Part shown: piece after piece, positions 1-5,359 of the stretch | How positions within the stretch are numbered: the first letter of the stretch is position 1 | How the letters are laid out: the number at the start of each line of letters is the position of its first letter | Source of the DNA: Eubacterium sp. | GTDB taxonomy: Bacteria; Bacillota; Clostridia; Lachnospirales; Lachnospiraceae | NCBI GenBank assembly: GCA_020844525.1 | Contig: JAJGAH010000202.1 | Location: forward strand, 1 to 5,359 | Direction: 5' to 3' | DNA: 5,359 nucleotides | Notes under the pieces: generated by a model | What the model saw: the letters and a program-made list of their open reading frames with translations, nothing else | Told to the model about the DNA's origin: nothing | The model's database searches: none | Position numbers and translations under genes: made by a program

Positions 1-1523
1 GTGTTGTGCTTTTTGCGTTTTCCACGGTTCTGGGACTGCACACCCGTGTCCTGTCCAGTTATTTTGGAAACCTTGCGATGTCCTACCAGAATTATGGATT
101 TCCCTACTGCTTTTGTGTCACGGCATTCGATACGGGTATGAGCAGGCCCAATGGCTACTCGGAAAAGCTGATCAGCTATATCGAAAAAGATGAGGATGAG
201 AAGCTTACCAGTAAGGATGCAGAGAATGCGACCGATACCAATATCATATTCCTTCAGCTGGAGTCCTTCTTTGATCCGGAGACGGTTGTGAATCTGAAGA
301 TATCGGAGGATCCGATACCGTATTTCCACAAGCTGCAGAAGAAATATTCCTCCGGCATGCTGAAGGTGCCGGTGGTCGGGGCAGGAACGGTCAATACGGA
401 ATTTGAAGCGATCACAGGCATGAGTCTCGCATATTTTGGCGCGGGGGAATATCCCTACAAGACAGTTCTGAAGAAGGAATGTGTGGAAAGTATACCCTTT
501 GATCTGAAGAAACTTGGCTATACAACGCATGCGATTCATGACAATGAGGCTTCCTTCTATGGCAGAAATACGGTCTATCCGAACCTGGGCTTTGACACCT
601 TTACATCAGAGGAATATATGCCTGATGTATCGGACGTGACAGAGACCGGATGGGTGAAGGACCATATTCTGACAGATGAAATCATGAAAGCTTTAAATTC
701 TACAAAGGGATCGGATTACATCTACACAGTTTCTGTCCAGGGACATGGCGCCTATCCGACGGAACCGGTGGTCAGTGATCCGGAGATCACGGTCACGGGT
801 GCGGAGAACAGGGAACAGAATGATTATTCCTGGGAGTATTACTGCAAGCAGATCCATGAGATGGACCAGTTTGTACAGAAGCTTACAGAGACGCTCTCGG
901 ATTATAATGAACCAGTGGTTCTGGTGATGTACGGGGACCATCTGCCGACCATGGGTCTGAAGCAAAGTGACGTAAAGGGATGGAATCTGTACAAAACACC
1001 ATATATTATATGGGACAATTTCGGTCTGAAGCAGAAGGATAAGGATATCGCGGCGTATCAGATCGGCGCGGAGGTGCTCAAAAGGATTGGCATCCATAAT
1101 GGTACGCTGGTCAGATATCACCAGGCTGAGCGTGGCGACCGCTATTACCAGAGCAATCTGGAAATTATGCAGTATGATATGCTTTACGGAGATAAGTATG
1201 TTTATCATGGCACGAGTCCCTTTACGCCTACAAAGATGCAGATGGGTGTTGTGCCGATTTCTATTTCACGAATTCTGAAAGCGGGAACGGATGAGGATTC
1301 TGTCTATTATATATACGGCAAGAATTTCACTGCGGCCAGCAGACTGATGGTTAACGACAAGATGATACAGAAGACGGTGTTCGTCAACAGCGGACTGCTT
1401 CTGGTGAACGGGGTGGATATTGCAGACACAGATCAGATCAGTATTGCACAGAAGAGCAACACGTCCAATGAGATTCTTTCCAGTACAGAACAGAAACCAC
1501 TTTCAGCGTATCTTGAGAAATAA
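1..1523 (+). CDS. LTA synthase / MdoB-like phosphoglycerol transferase (sulfatase fold), 5'-truncated
   Basis: Partial gene: the reading frame (codons from base 3) is open to the left edge, so the N-terminus and most membrane helices are missing. Residue numbers here count the codon at base 6 as 1. The first ~20 residues are hydrophobic, the likely end of the membrane domain. The extracellular catalytic domain follows: NIIFLQLESFFD with metal-ligand Glu86; GAGTVNTEFE with probable nucleophile Thr128; an H175-to-R187 segment ending FYGRN; SVQGHGAYP with His248; and MYGDHLPT with Asp311-His312. These match the Glu/Thr/His/Asp-His set known in S. aureus LtaS. Family members move glycerol-phosphate from phosphatidylglycerol onto a lipid or glycan acceptor outside the membrane, using a divalent metal. 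The acceptor here is unknown, so I give no symbol. After about residue 415 comes a short beta-rich tail resembling a TIG/IPT fold. It ends 14 nt before folC, so the two are probably co-transcribed. Family call is firm; substrate is not. Confidence 0.92.
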   Translation, partial: VVLFAFSTVLGLHTRVLSSYFGNLAMSYQNYGFPYCFCVTAFDTGMSRPNGYSEKLISYIEKDEDEKLTSKDAENATDTNIIFLQLESFFDPETVVNLKISEDPIPYFHKLQKKYSSGMLKVPVVGAGTVNTEFEAITGMSLAYFGAGEYPYKTVLKKECVESIPFDLKKLGYTTHAIHDNEASFYGRNTVYPNLGFDTFTSEEYMPDVSDVTETGWVKDHILTDEIMKALNSTKGSDYIYTVSVQGHGAYPTEPVVSDPEITVTGAENREQNDYSWEYYCKQIHEMDQFVQKLTETLSDYNEPVVLVMYGDHLPTMGLKQSDVKGWNLYKTPYIIWDNFGLKQKDKDIAAYQIGAEVLKRIGIHNGTLVRYHQAERGDRYYQSNLEIMQYDMLYGDKYVYHGTSPFTPTKMQMGVVPISISRILKAGTDEDSVYYIYGKNFTAASRLMVNDKMIQKTVFVNSGLLLVNGVDIADTDQISIAQKSNTSNEILSSTEQKPLSAYLEK

Positions 1524-1527
1524 GAGG
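1522..1527 (+). promoter_or_regulatory. Ribosome binding site deciding the folC GTG start
   Basis: AAGAGG overlaps the stop codon of the upstream transferase gene and lies 10 nt before the GTG at 1538. No ATG sits at the right place for the canonical FolC N-terminus, so this site supports the GTG start. The overlap with the upstream stop suggests translation of the two genes is linked. Confidence 0.7.
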
Positions 1528-1537
1528 TAAACAGACC

Positions 1538-2836
1538 GTGACATACGAAGAAGCTGTTGCATATATAGAAAGTATTCCGAAATTCACAAGCAAGACATCT
1601 CTGGACCATACAGAACGCCTGCTTGACAGGCTGGGACATCCGGAGAAGGATCTGAAAATTTTCCATGTGGCCGGGACAAACGGAAAGGGAAGTGTCTGTG
1701 CATACCTGAATTCCATGCTGATGCAGGGTGGGTATCGGGTTGGATTGTTTACCTCACCACATCTGGTCCGCATTAATGAACGGTATATGATCAACAATCA
1801 GGAAGTGGATGATGCAGTCTTTACTGAGGCATTTGAAAGGGTTATGGCAGCAGTAAAGCTTACGATGGCAGATGGAGATACGCATCCCACATATTTCGAA
1901 ACGCTGTTTCTGATGGGACTGCTGATCTTTCAAAGCGCACAGGTGGATTATACCATCCTGGAGGTCGGGATGGGAGGCAGACTGGATGCGACGAATGTCA
2001 TCCGGAAGCCACTGGCATCTATCATTACATCGATCAGCCTGGACCACACAGAATACCTGGGAGATACCATACCGAAAATAGCTGGTGAAAAGGCCGGCAT
2101 CGTCAAGGCTGGGGTTCCGGTCATCTTTGACGGACATGATCCTGAGGCGTCTGCTGTGATCCGGAGAAGAGCAGAGGAAGTGGAGACGGTGTGGTATGAG
2201 CTGACACCGGAGATGTACCATGTGGTGCAGACGACCAAGGACGGTATTTCCTTCGATTTCAGCCCAAACGGGCAGAAAAGCGTCCGGTTGGAGATCCCTC
2301 AGATTGCAGAATATCAGATGATGAATGCTTCCCTTGCTTTTTTTGCGATGAAGCTTCTTGAAGAAGAACATCATATTCCGGAAAATAAACTGGAGGCGGG
2401 TATCCGGAGCATGAGATGGCCGTGCAGAATGGAGACGGTCCTTCCGGATGTAGTCATCGATGGGGCACATAATGCGGATGGCATCGCTGAATTTGTAAAA
2501 ACCGTTCGTCATTTTCATAAGGACCATGCAATTACGCTGCTGTTTTCCTGCGTAAGGGATAAGCGCTATCAGGAGATGGTCAGGGAGCTTGCGGAGGGGA
2601 TTCATCCGGATTGTGTTGTTACAACACGAATATCCGGATATCGCGAAATTTCAGAAGACGAACTGGCACAGCTTTTTCTTAAGGAAGGTGTGCATACGGT
2701 CTTTTCAGACCCCTCCCCGGAGCGGGCCTTTGACCTTGCACTCTCGCTGAAGGAGGATGGCATGCTGTTCTGCGTCGGTTCTCTGTACCTCGCCGGAGAA
2801 TTGAAGGCGTATCTGCAGGCAACGCACAGGAACTGA
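1538..2836 (+). CDS. folC: Bifunctional folylpolyglutamate synthase / dihydrofolate synthase
   Basis: Cytosolic Mur-ligase-family enzyme that uses ATP to add L-glutamate to dihydropteroate and gamma-linked glutamates to reduced folates, which keeps folate in the cell. It has 432 residues, a normal length. Visible motifs: P-loop GTNGKGS at 46-52; LFTSPHL at 70-76; TYFETLF at 118-124; EVGMGGRLDATN at 142-153; SLDHTEYLG at 167-175; GEKAGIVK at 183-190, whose Lys185 is the expected carbamylated lysine; and DGAHN at 308-312 opening the C-terminal domain. The GTG start is preferred because MTYEEAVAYI is the usual family N-terminus and AAGAGG lies 10 nt upstream. One oddity is WPCRME at 294-299, where WPGR is the commoner form; the Cys codon TGC is one base from Gly GGC. 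Whether this enzyme has both activities or mainly FPGS activity cannot be told from sequence alone. No other folate genes are in the window. Confidence 0.96.
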   Translation: MTYEEAVAYIESIPKFTSKTSLDHTERLLDRLGHPEKDLKIFHVAGTNGKGSVCAYLNSMLMQGGYRVGLFTSPHLVRINERYMINNQEVDDAVFTEAFERVMAAVKLTMADGDTHPTYFETLFLMGLLIFQSAQVDYTILEVGMGGRLDATNVIRKPLASIITSISLDHTEYLGDTIPKIAGEKAGIVKAGVPVIFDGHDPEASAVIRRRAEEVETVWYELTPEMYHVVQTTKDGISFDFSPNGQKSVRLEIPQIAEYQMMNASLAFFAMKLLEEEHHIPENKLEAGIRSMRWPCRMETVLPDVVIDGAHNADGIAEFVKTVRHFHKDHAITLLFSCVRDKRYQEMVRELAEGIHPDCVVTTRISGYREISEDELAQLFLKEGVHTVFSDPSPERAFDLALSLKEDGMLFCVGSLYLAGELKAYLQATHRN

Positions 2837-2872
2837 GATCGGTGCAGGACAATTACGGCCATTAAGGATACA

Positions 2873-2938
2873 ATGTACTATGGTGCTGATGTTTCCGATT
2901 TGTACGGATACGGCGTATCATGGTTATGGTATCCCTGA
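2873..2938 (+). CDS. Possible 21-codon aromatic-rich mini-ORF (doubtful)
   Basis: ATG at 2873 opens a 21-codon frame closed by TGA at 2936-2938. The peptide starts MYYGADVSDLYGYG and ends WLWYP, with four Tyr and two Trp. AAGGA at 2864-2868 could serve as a ribosome binding site, but the 4-nt spacing is short. It resembles no family I recognise. It could be a leader peptide, a small membrane-active peptide, or a chance frame in non-coding DNA. I treat it as hypothetical because no conservation can be tested here. Confidence 0.15.
   Translation: MYYGADVSDLYGYGVSWLWYP
2906..2934 (+). other. Two alternative nested hairpins
   Basis: GATAC (2907-2911) can pair with GTATC (2915-2919) around a GGC triloop, a perfect 5-bp stem. 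The same strand, GGATAC (2906-2911), can instead pair with GTATCC (2929-2934) around a 17-nt loop. The two folds exclude each other. Both stems are short, so a switch is only a possibility. They lie inside the second 40-nt repeat unit. Confidence 0.3.
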
Positions 2939-2961
2939 ATTCAGAGGATAAGATGTATCAT

Positions 2962-2984
2962 GCCGCCGGAAATGCGCGGTTTTT
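2962..2984 (+). terminator. Weak terminator-like hairpin after folC
   Basis: CCGC (2963-2966) can pair with GCGG (2976-2979) across a 9-nt loop, plus a G-T closing pair at 2962/2980, and five T residues follow at 2980-2984. The stem is GC-rich but only 4-5 bp, so termination would be partial at best. The position, between folC and the ribosome binding site of the next gene, is right for a transcription boundary. No convincing promoter was found between it and 3029. Confidence 0.3.
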
Positions 2985-3013
2985 AGTATCAGACAGGACA
3001 TACCGGACTTTTG

Positions 3014-3020
3014 AAAGGAG
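3014..3020 (+). promoter_or_regulatory. Strong ribosome binding site for the 53-residue ORF
   Basis: AAAGGAG lies 8 nt before the ATG at 3029, near-ideal spacing for a Firmicute. It is a main reason to accept the short downstream frame as a real gene. Confidence 0.8.
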
Positions 3021-3028
3021 CAGGTTCT

Positions 3029-3190
3029 ATGCTGAATTACGAGGAGGAGCTGAAAAAATTCAAACCCAGCCTTGATGTGGAAAATGTAGAGGACGCAATC
3101 AAGAACCAGGATCTGACAGATCTTGTTGATCTTTTCAGAGAGATGGAACTGAATCAGAAGAAATCTGAAAGCGTAAAGAAGGAGTCATAA
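3029..3190 (+). CDS. Small conserved-looking hypothetical protein, 53 residues
   Basis: The frame starts MLNYEEELKKFKPSL and continues with a segment containing EDAIKNQDLTDLVDLFREME, ending in a Lys/Glu/Ser-rich tail. It has no signal peptide, no membrane segment and no cysteine. The composition is acidic and lysine-rich, and the middle should form one or two amphipathic helices, as expected of a small cytosolic adaptor. AAAGGAG is 8 nt upstream. The TAA stop at 3188-3190 directly abuts the ATG of the TPR gene at 3191, whose own ribosome binding site lies inside this frame, so the pair is almost surely co-transcribed and probably translationally coupled. I do not recognise a named family. From the style I would expect relatives in other Lachnospiraceae at the same place, but that is recollection and not a search result. 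A role as partner or regulator of the TPR protein is inference from position. Confidence 0.8.
   Translation: MLNYEEELKKFKPSLDVENVEDAIKNQDLTDLVDLFREMELNQKKSESVKKES
3177..3184 (+). promoter_or_regulatory. Ribosome binding site of the TPR gene, inside the preceding ORF
   Basis: AGAAGGAG lies 6 nt before the ATG at 3191 and sits within the last codons of the 53-residue gene. Ribosomes finishing that gene would terminate over the new start, an arrangement typical of translational coupling. Confidence 0.8.
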
Positions 3191-4828
3191 ATGGTTTTTG
3201 GCCGTGCAAAGGCGGAGCAGCTGTCCAGGATTTATTACAATCAGGGGCTGGATATGGCGCAGATCCGTGATCTGACAGGAGCGACAGACAAGCTTCGCAT
3301 CAGTCTTCAGTTTAATAAGAATAATATTCAGGCCAGAAATCTTCTTGGACTGGTCTATTATGAGATGGGAGAGGCAGTTTCGGCATTGAGCGAATGGGTC
3401 ATCAGTTCCAATCTTCAGACGGTGAACAACGATGCCACCTATTATATACAGAATCTTCGCTCTGATCCGAAGCATCTGGAGCAGTTGAACCAGACCATCA
3501 GGCAGTACAATGATGCACTGGACGCCTGCAGGGCAGGGAATGATGATATTGCCGCAATCGAATTGCGAAAGATTGTAAACAGTAATCCAAAGCTTGTCAA
3601 GGCATATCTGCTTCTTGCGCTGATTGAGATCAAGGACGGCAAGTATTCTCATGCGAGGAGAATGCTGAAGAAGGTGATCCGGATTGACAGCGTGAATCCC
3701 GTGGCACTTCGCTATCTCAAGGAGATTGATGAAGCTGCGGGAACCATCACGACGCTGGATATCCGCACGCGGGATAAGAGAAGAGACAGAAAAAGAAAGC
3801 AGGAAGCCGGTGAGGAGCAGCTGGAGAGCCCTGCTGTGCGTCAGAACACGTTCCGGGAGAGGCCGGCGTATCTGACGCTGGTAAATGTGCTGTTCGGCAT
3901 CCTGATCGGCATTGCCGGAGCTGTATTCGTGGTGGGACCGGCGCTGCGTAAGAGCTATAATGCTTCCGCCAATGCGAAGATCACAGAATATACAACGACG
4001 ATTGCTGCACAGCAGAGCAAGATTGACTTGCTGCAGCAGCAGGTGGACGATTCCACAAGCTCGGTGAGCACTGCAAAGGACCAGGTATCGGATCTGCAGG
4101 CGGCTGAGAAGTCTTATGATTATCTGCTTCAGGCATATGTGGATTATCAGAAGGGAAATTATGAGACGGCAGGTGATGCGTTTGCAAAGGTGGACAATTC
4201 ATTGCTGTCTACGGAGGCCGGTGAAATTTATGATTCGATAAAATCGGATCTGAAGACACAGGCATACAGCTCGTATGTCACAAAAGGACAGAATGCTTTC
4301 TATCAGGAAAACTGGGCGGAAGCTGTATCTTATTTTGAAAAGGCGATGGCCCTGACGGATTCCTCTGACGACACCGACCACTATGAGGTGATGAACCTGC
4401 TGGCACAGGCCTATGCCAAAAATGGGGATACGGACAAGGCGATCCAGGAGTATCAGGCGATTATTACTGCAAATCCGGATACCAGGCGTGCAGAATATGC
4501 ACAGTATGCGATACAGGAGCTCGGTGGGAGTGTGACTTCATCCGCAGCCTCAGGAACTGCGGCCAATACAGGTACGGGTAACGGGACAGATAATACGGAT
4601 ACGACCAATACAGATAACACCGACACGAATACAGATGGCACTGGGGCAGATAACACTGACGCGAACACAGCGGGCACAGGGACAGAAAATACAGGTGAAG
4701 CTGGGCAGAATACATGGAATACAGGTACAGCAGGAGCCGGGGATGATAATACCGGTGCTGGTGCAGGATATTATGGCGCGGACGGAGGCGGTGTGCCGAA
4801 TGACACAGCTTTTGGAGCAGGTCAGTAA
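3191..4828 (+). CDS. Single-pass membrane protein with TPR-like repeats on both sides, coiled coil and Thr/Asn/Asp-rich tail
   Basis: 545 residues with no signal peptide. Order of parts: TPR-like helix pairs at about 8-75 and 107-180; a very basic stretch at 194-204 (RDKRRDRKRKQ); one hydrophobic segment at about 227-251; a Gln/Ser/Asp-rich coiled-coil-like region at 262-306; more TPR-like helices at 309-354 and 357-441, with clear motif-type segments such as NWAEAVSYFEKAMAL and NGDTDKAIQEYQAIITANP; and a low-complexity tail at 448-545. The basic stretch before the membrane segment predicts an inside N-terminus and outside C-terminus. TPRs bind proteins, so a scaffold linking cytosolic and external partners is the natural reading; no enzyme motif is present. 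It abuts the 53-residue gene upstream and precedes murB by 123 nt, which hints at an envelope role but does not prove it. E. coli LapB shows that membrane-anchored TPR proteins can regulate envelope synthesis, but no homology to LapB is claimed. Confidence 0.85.
   Translation: MVFGRAKAEQLSRIYYNQGLDMAQIRDLTGATDKLRISLQFNKNNIQARNLLGLVYYEMGEAVSALSEWVISSNLQTVNNDATYYIQNLRSDPKHLEQLNQTIRQYNDALDACRAGNDDIAAIELRKIVNSNPKLVKAYLLLALIEIKDGKYSHARRMLKKVIRIDSVNPVALRYLKEIDEAAGTITTLDIRTRDKRRDRKRKQEAGEEQLESPAVRQNTFRERPAYLTLVNVLFGILIGIAGAVFVVGPALRKSYNASANAKITEYTTTIAAQQSKIDLLQQQVDDSTSSVSTAKDQVSDLQAAEKSYDYLLQAYVDYQKGNYETAGDAFAKVDNSLLSTEAGEIYDSIKSDLKTQAYSSYVTKGQNAFYQENWAEAVSYFEKAMALTDSSDDTDHYEVMNLLAQAYAKNGDTDKAIQEYQAIITANPDTRRAEYAQYAIQELGGSVTSSAASGTAANTGTGNGTDNTDTTNTDNTDTNTDGTGADNTDANTAGTGTENTGEAGQNTWNTGTAGAGDDNTGAGAGYYGADGGGVPNDTAFGAGQ
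4532..4825 (+). repeat. Low-complexity Thr/Asn/Asp/Gly-coding tail with short direct repeats
   Basis: This stretch encodes residues 448-545 of the TPR protein, which consist mainly of Thr, Asn, Asp, Gly and Ala. At DNA level CAGATAAYAC recurs at 4587, 4611 and 4647, with spacings of 24 and 36 nt, both multiples of 12, so the frame is kept. The peptide shows repeated TDNTDTN-like units. It is probably a disordered external linker or tail. No LPXTG sorting signal or final membrane helix follows it; the protein ends FGAGQ. Confidence 0.75.
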
Positions 4829-4874
4829 AAGAAAAACAATGATGTGTTCATTTGCTGCACGTTGTTCGTATCTG

Positions 4875-4896
4875 AAATCCTGAAACGAGAGGATTT
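4875..4896 (+). other. Perfect 7-bp inverted repeat between the TPR gene and murB
   Basis: AAATCCT (4875-4881) is the exact complement of AGGATTT (4890-4896) around an 8-nt loop. No run of T follows (GTCATTTG), so it is not a standard intrinsic terminator. It may be a weak terminator, an RNA-processing or stability element, or an operator. The rest of the 123-nt gap is AT-rich, and I found no convincing paired -35/-10 promoter in it. Confidence 0.35.
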
Positions 4897-4951
4897 GTCA
4901 TTTGAATTAAATAGAAGCTGTTTTACAGGAATTATTTATAGGAGTTAATAT

Positions 4952-5359
4952 ATGGATCAGGAAGTGATTCTTGAGATTCAGAATATCACAGGGCCCGGCA
5001 GGGTATTTCCACAGGAGCCCATGAGCAGGCATACAACGTTTCGGATCGGTGGACCTGCAGATCTGCTGGTATGCCCTTCCTCTGGAGAGGAGGTCCGGAA
5101 GGTGCTTGTCTGCTGCAGAGAGCACGAGATCCCGTTTTTTGTGATTGGAAATGGGAGCAATTTGCTTGTAAATGACAAGGGATACCACGGCGTCATTGTG
5201 CAGATTGGTTCGAACCTTTCGGATGTCCGGACAGAGGGAAGCCTGATGCACGCTGGCGCAGGAATTTTACTCTCCAGACTGGCGGCGGAAGCCAGAGATC
5301 ATGCGCTGACAGGTATGGAGTTTGCCTCCGGGATACCGGGCACACTGGGTGGTGCATGT
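4952..5359 (+). CDS. murB: UDP-N-acetylenolpyruvoylglucosamine reductase, 3'-truncated
   Basis: FAD-dependent cytosolic enzyme that uses NADPH to reduce UDP-GlcNAc-enolpyruvate to UDP-MurNAc, the second committed step of peptidoglycan precursor synthesis. Only the first 136 residues are present; the frame runs off the right edge. The FAD-binding domain is clear: HTTFRIGGPAD at 27-37, VIGNGSNLLVNDKGY at 64-78, and AGAGILLSRLA at 101-111 followed by GMEFASGIPGTLGGA at 121-135. The catalytic Ser and C-terminal Glu lie beyond the window, so the type I or II class cannot be told. The ATG at 4952 is chosen because TAGGAG at 4939-4944 lies 7 nt upstream and the N-terminal length before HTTFRIGG is normal. 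In many Firmicutes murB is followed by rapZ and whiA; that cluster may continue to the right, but it is not visible here. Confidence 0.95.
   Translation, partial: MDQEVILEIQNITGPGRVFPQEPMSRHTTFRIGGPADLLVCPSSGEEVRKVLVCCREHEIPFFVIGNGSNLLVNDKGYHGVIVQIGSNLSDVRTEGSLMHAGAGILLSRLAAEARDHALTGMEFASGIPGTLGGAC

Larger units (their letters stand above)
2866..2985 (+). repeat. Three degenerate 40-nt-period repeats in the folC downstream gap
   Basis: A motif of about 17 nt starts at 2866, 2906 and 2946, exactly 40 nt apart. The copies are GGATACAATGTACTATG, GGATACGGCGTATCATG and GGATAAGATGTATCATG. By eye, copies 2 and 3 agree at 14 of 17 positions, 1 and 3 at 13, and 1 and 2 at 12. The remaining 23 nt of each unit are only weakly alike. 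Because 40 is not a multiple of three, this is not a peptide repeat. Function unknown; it could be an old tandem duplication, a set of protein-binding sites, or chance. Confidence 0.45.

Noticed and set aside
693..1208. 171-codon open frame on the - strand
   Set aside because: Antisense to the conserved catalytic domain of the LTA-synthase-like gene; no family motifs.
1754..2605. Long open frame of 283 codons on the - strand
   Set aside because: It lies wholly antisense to a well-supported folC, lacks recognisable motifs and is explained by the codon structure of the + strand gene.
2900..2930. Possible promoter TTGTAC (2900-2905) with TATGGT (2925-2930)
   Set aside because: The -10 is poor and the 19-nt spacer is long; not strong enough to list.
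2866..2985. CRISPR-like array suggested by regular 40-nt spacing
   Set aside because: Only three copies, the shared part is about 17 nt and degenerate, and the intervals are too short for standard spacers; no cas genes nearby.
2953..3075. 40-residue + strand frame from ATG 2953, with AGAGGA upstream
   Set aside because: It overlaps the ribosome binding site and first codons of the better-supported 53-residue gene in another frame, has only 4-nt RBS spacing, and its sequence looks random.
4453..4715. Low-complexity - strand frames opposite the TPR tail
   Set aside because: Their Val/Ser/Pro- or Tyr/Leu-rich translations are complements of the Thr/Asn/Asp repeat codons.
4635..4883. 82-codon + strand frame overlapping the end of the TPR gene
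   Set aside because: It is an alternate-frame reading of the repetitive tail; its short part beyond 4828 has no ribosome binding site.
4895..4930. Possible murB promoter with TTGTCA at 4895-4900
   Set aside because: The -35-like hexamer is good, but no acceptable -10 hexamer lies 16-18 nt downstream.

Overview
The window reads as an ordinary chromosomal segment of a Gram-positive Firmicute, most likely a Lachnospiraceae-type clostridium (Blautia/Dorea/Roseburia-like). This is inferred from protein style, the strong AGGAG-type ribosome binding sites, a GTG start, and the neighbourhood of an LTA-synthase-like enzyme, folC, a TPR membrane protein and murB. I could not run a taxonomic search. 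All five supported genes are on the + strand. No RNA genes, mobile elements or CRISPR arrays were seen.

Layout: (1) bases 1-1523 hold the 3' part of a membrane-anchored phosphoglycerol transferase of the LTA synthase/MdoB-like family. The membrane-spanning N-terminus lies off the left edge. The catalytic domain is complete, and a beta-rich, TIG-like tail follows it. (2) 1538-2836 is folC, the folylpolyglutamate/dihydrofolate synthase, 14 nt downstream and probably co-transcribed. (3) 2837-3028 is a 192-nt gap with three imperfect copies of a ~17-nt motif exactly 40 nt apart, nested hairpins, a 21-codon aromatic-rich mini-ORF, and a weak terminator-like hairpin. (4) 3029-3190 is a 53-residue acidic/helical protein with an excellent RBS. 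Its stop codon directly abuts (5) 3191-4828, a 545-residue single-pass membrane protein with TPR-like helices predicted on both sides of the membrane, an external coiled coil and a Thr/Asn/Asp/Gly-rich tail. (6) 4829-4951 is a gap with a perfect 7-bp inverted repeat. (7) 4952 to the right edge is the N-terminal FAD-binding part of murB, cut by the window end.

Functionally, the window combines cell-envelope synthesis (phosphoglycerol polymer transfer; UDP-MurNAc formation by MurB) with one-carbon cofactor metabolism (FolC). The least understood and most interesting part is the abutting pair of a 53-residue protein and a trans-membrane TPR scaffold just upstream of murB. It looks like a two-gene module whose role may be envelope-related. 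That link rests on position alone. No clearly novel defence or mobile system is present.
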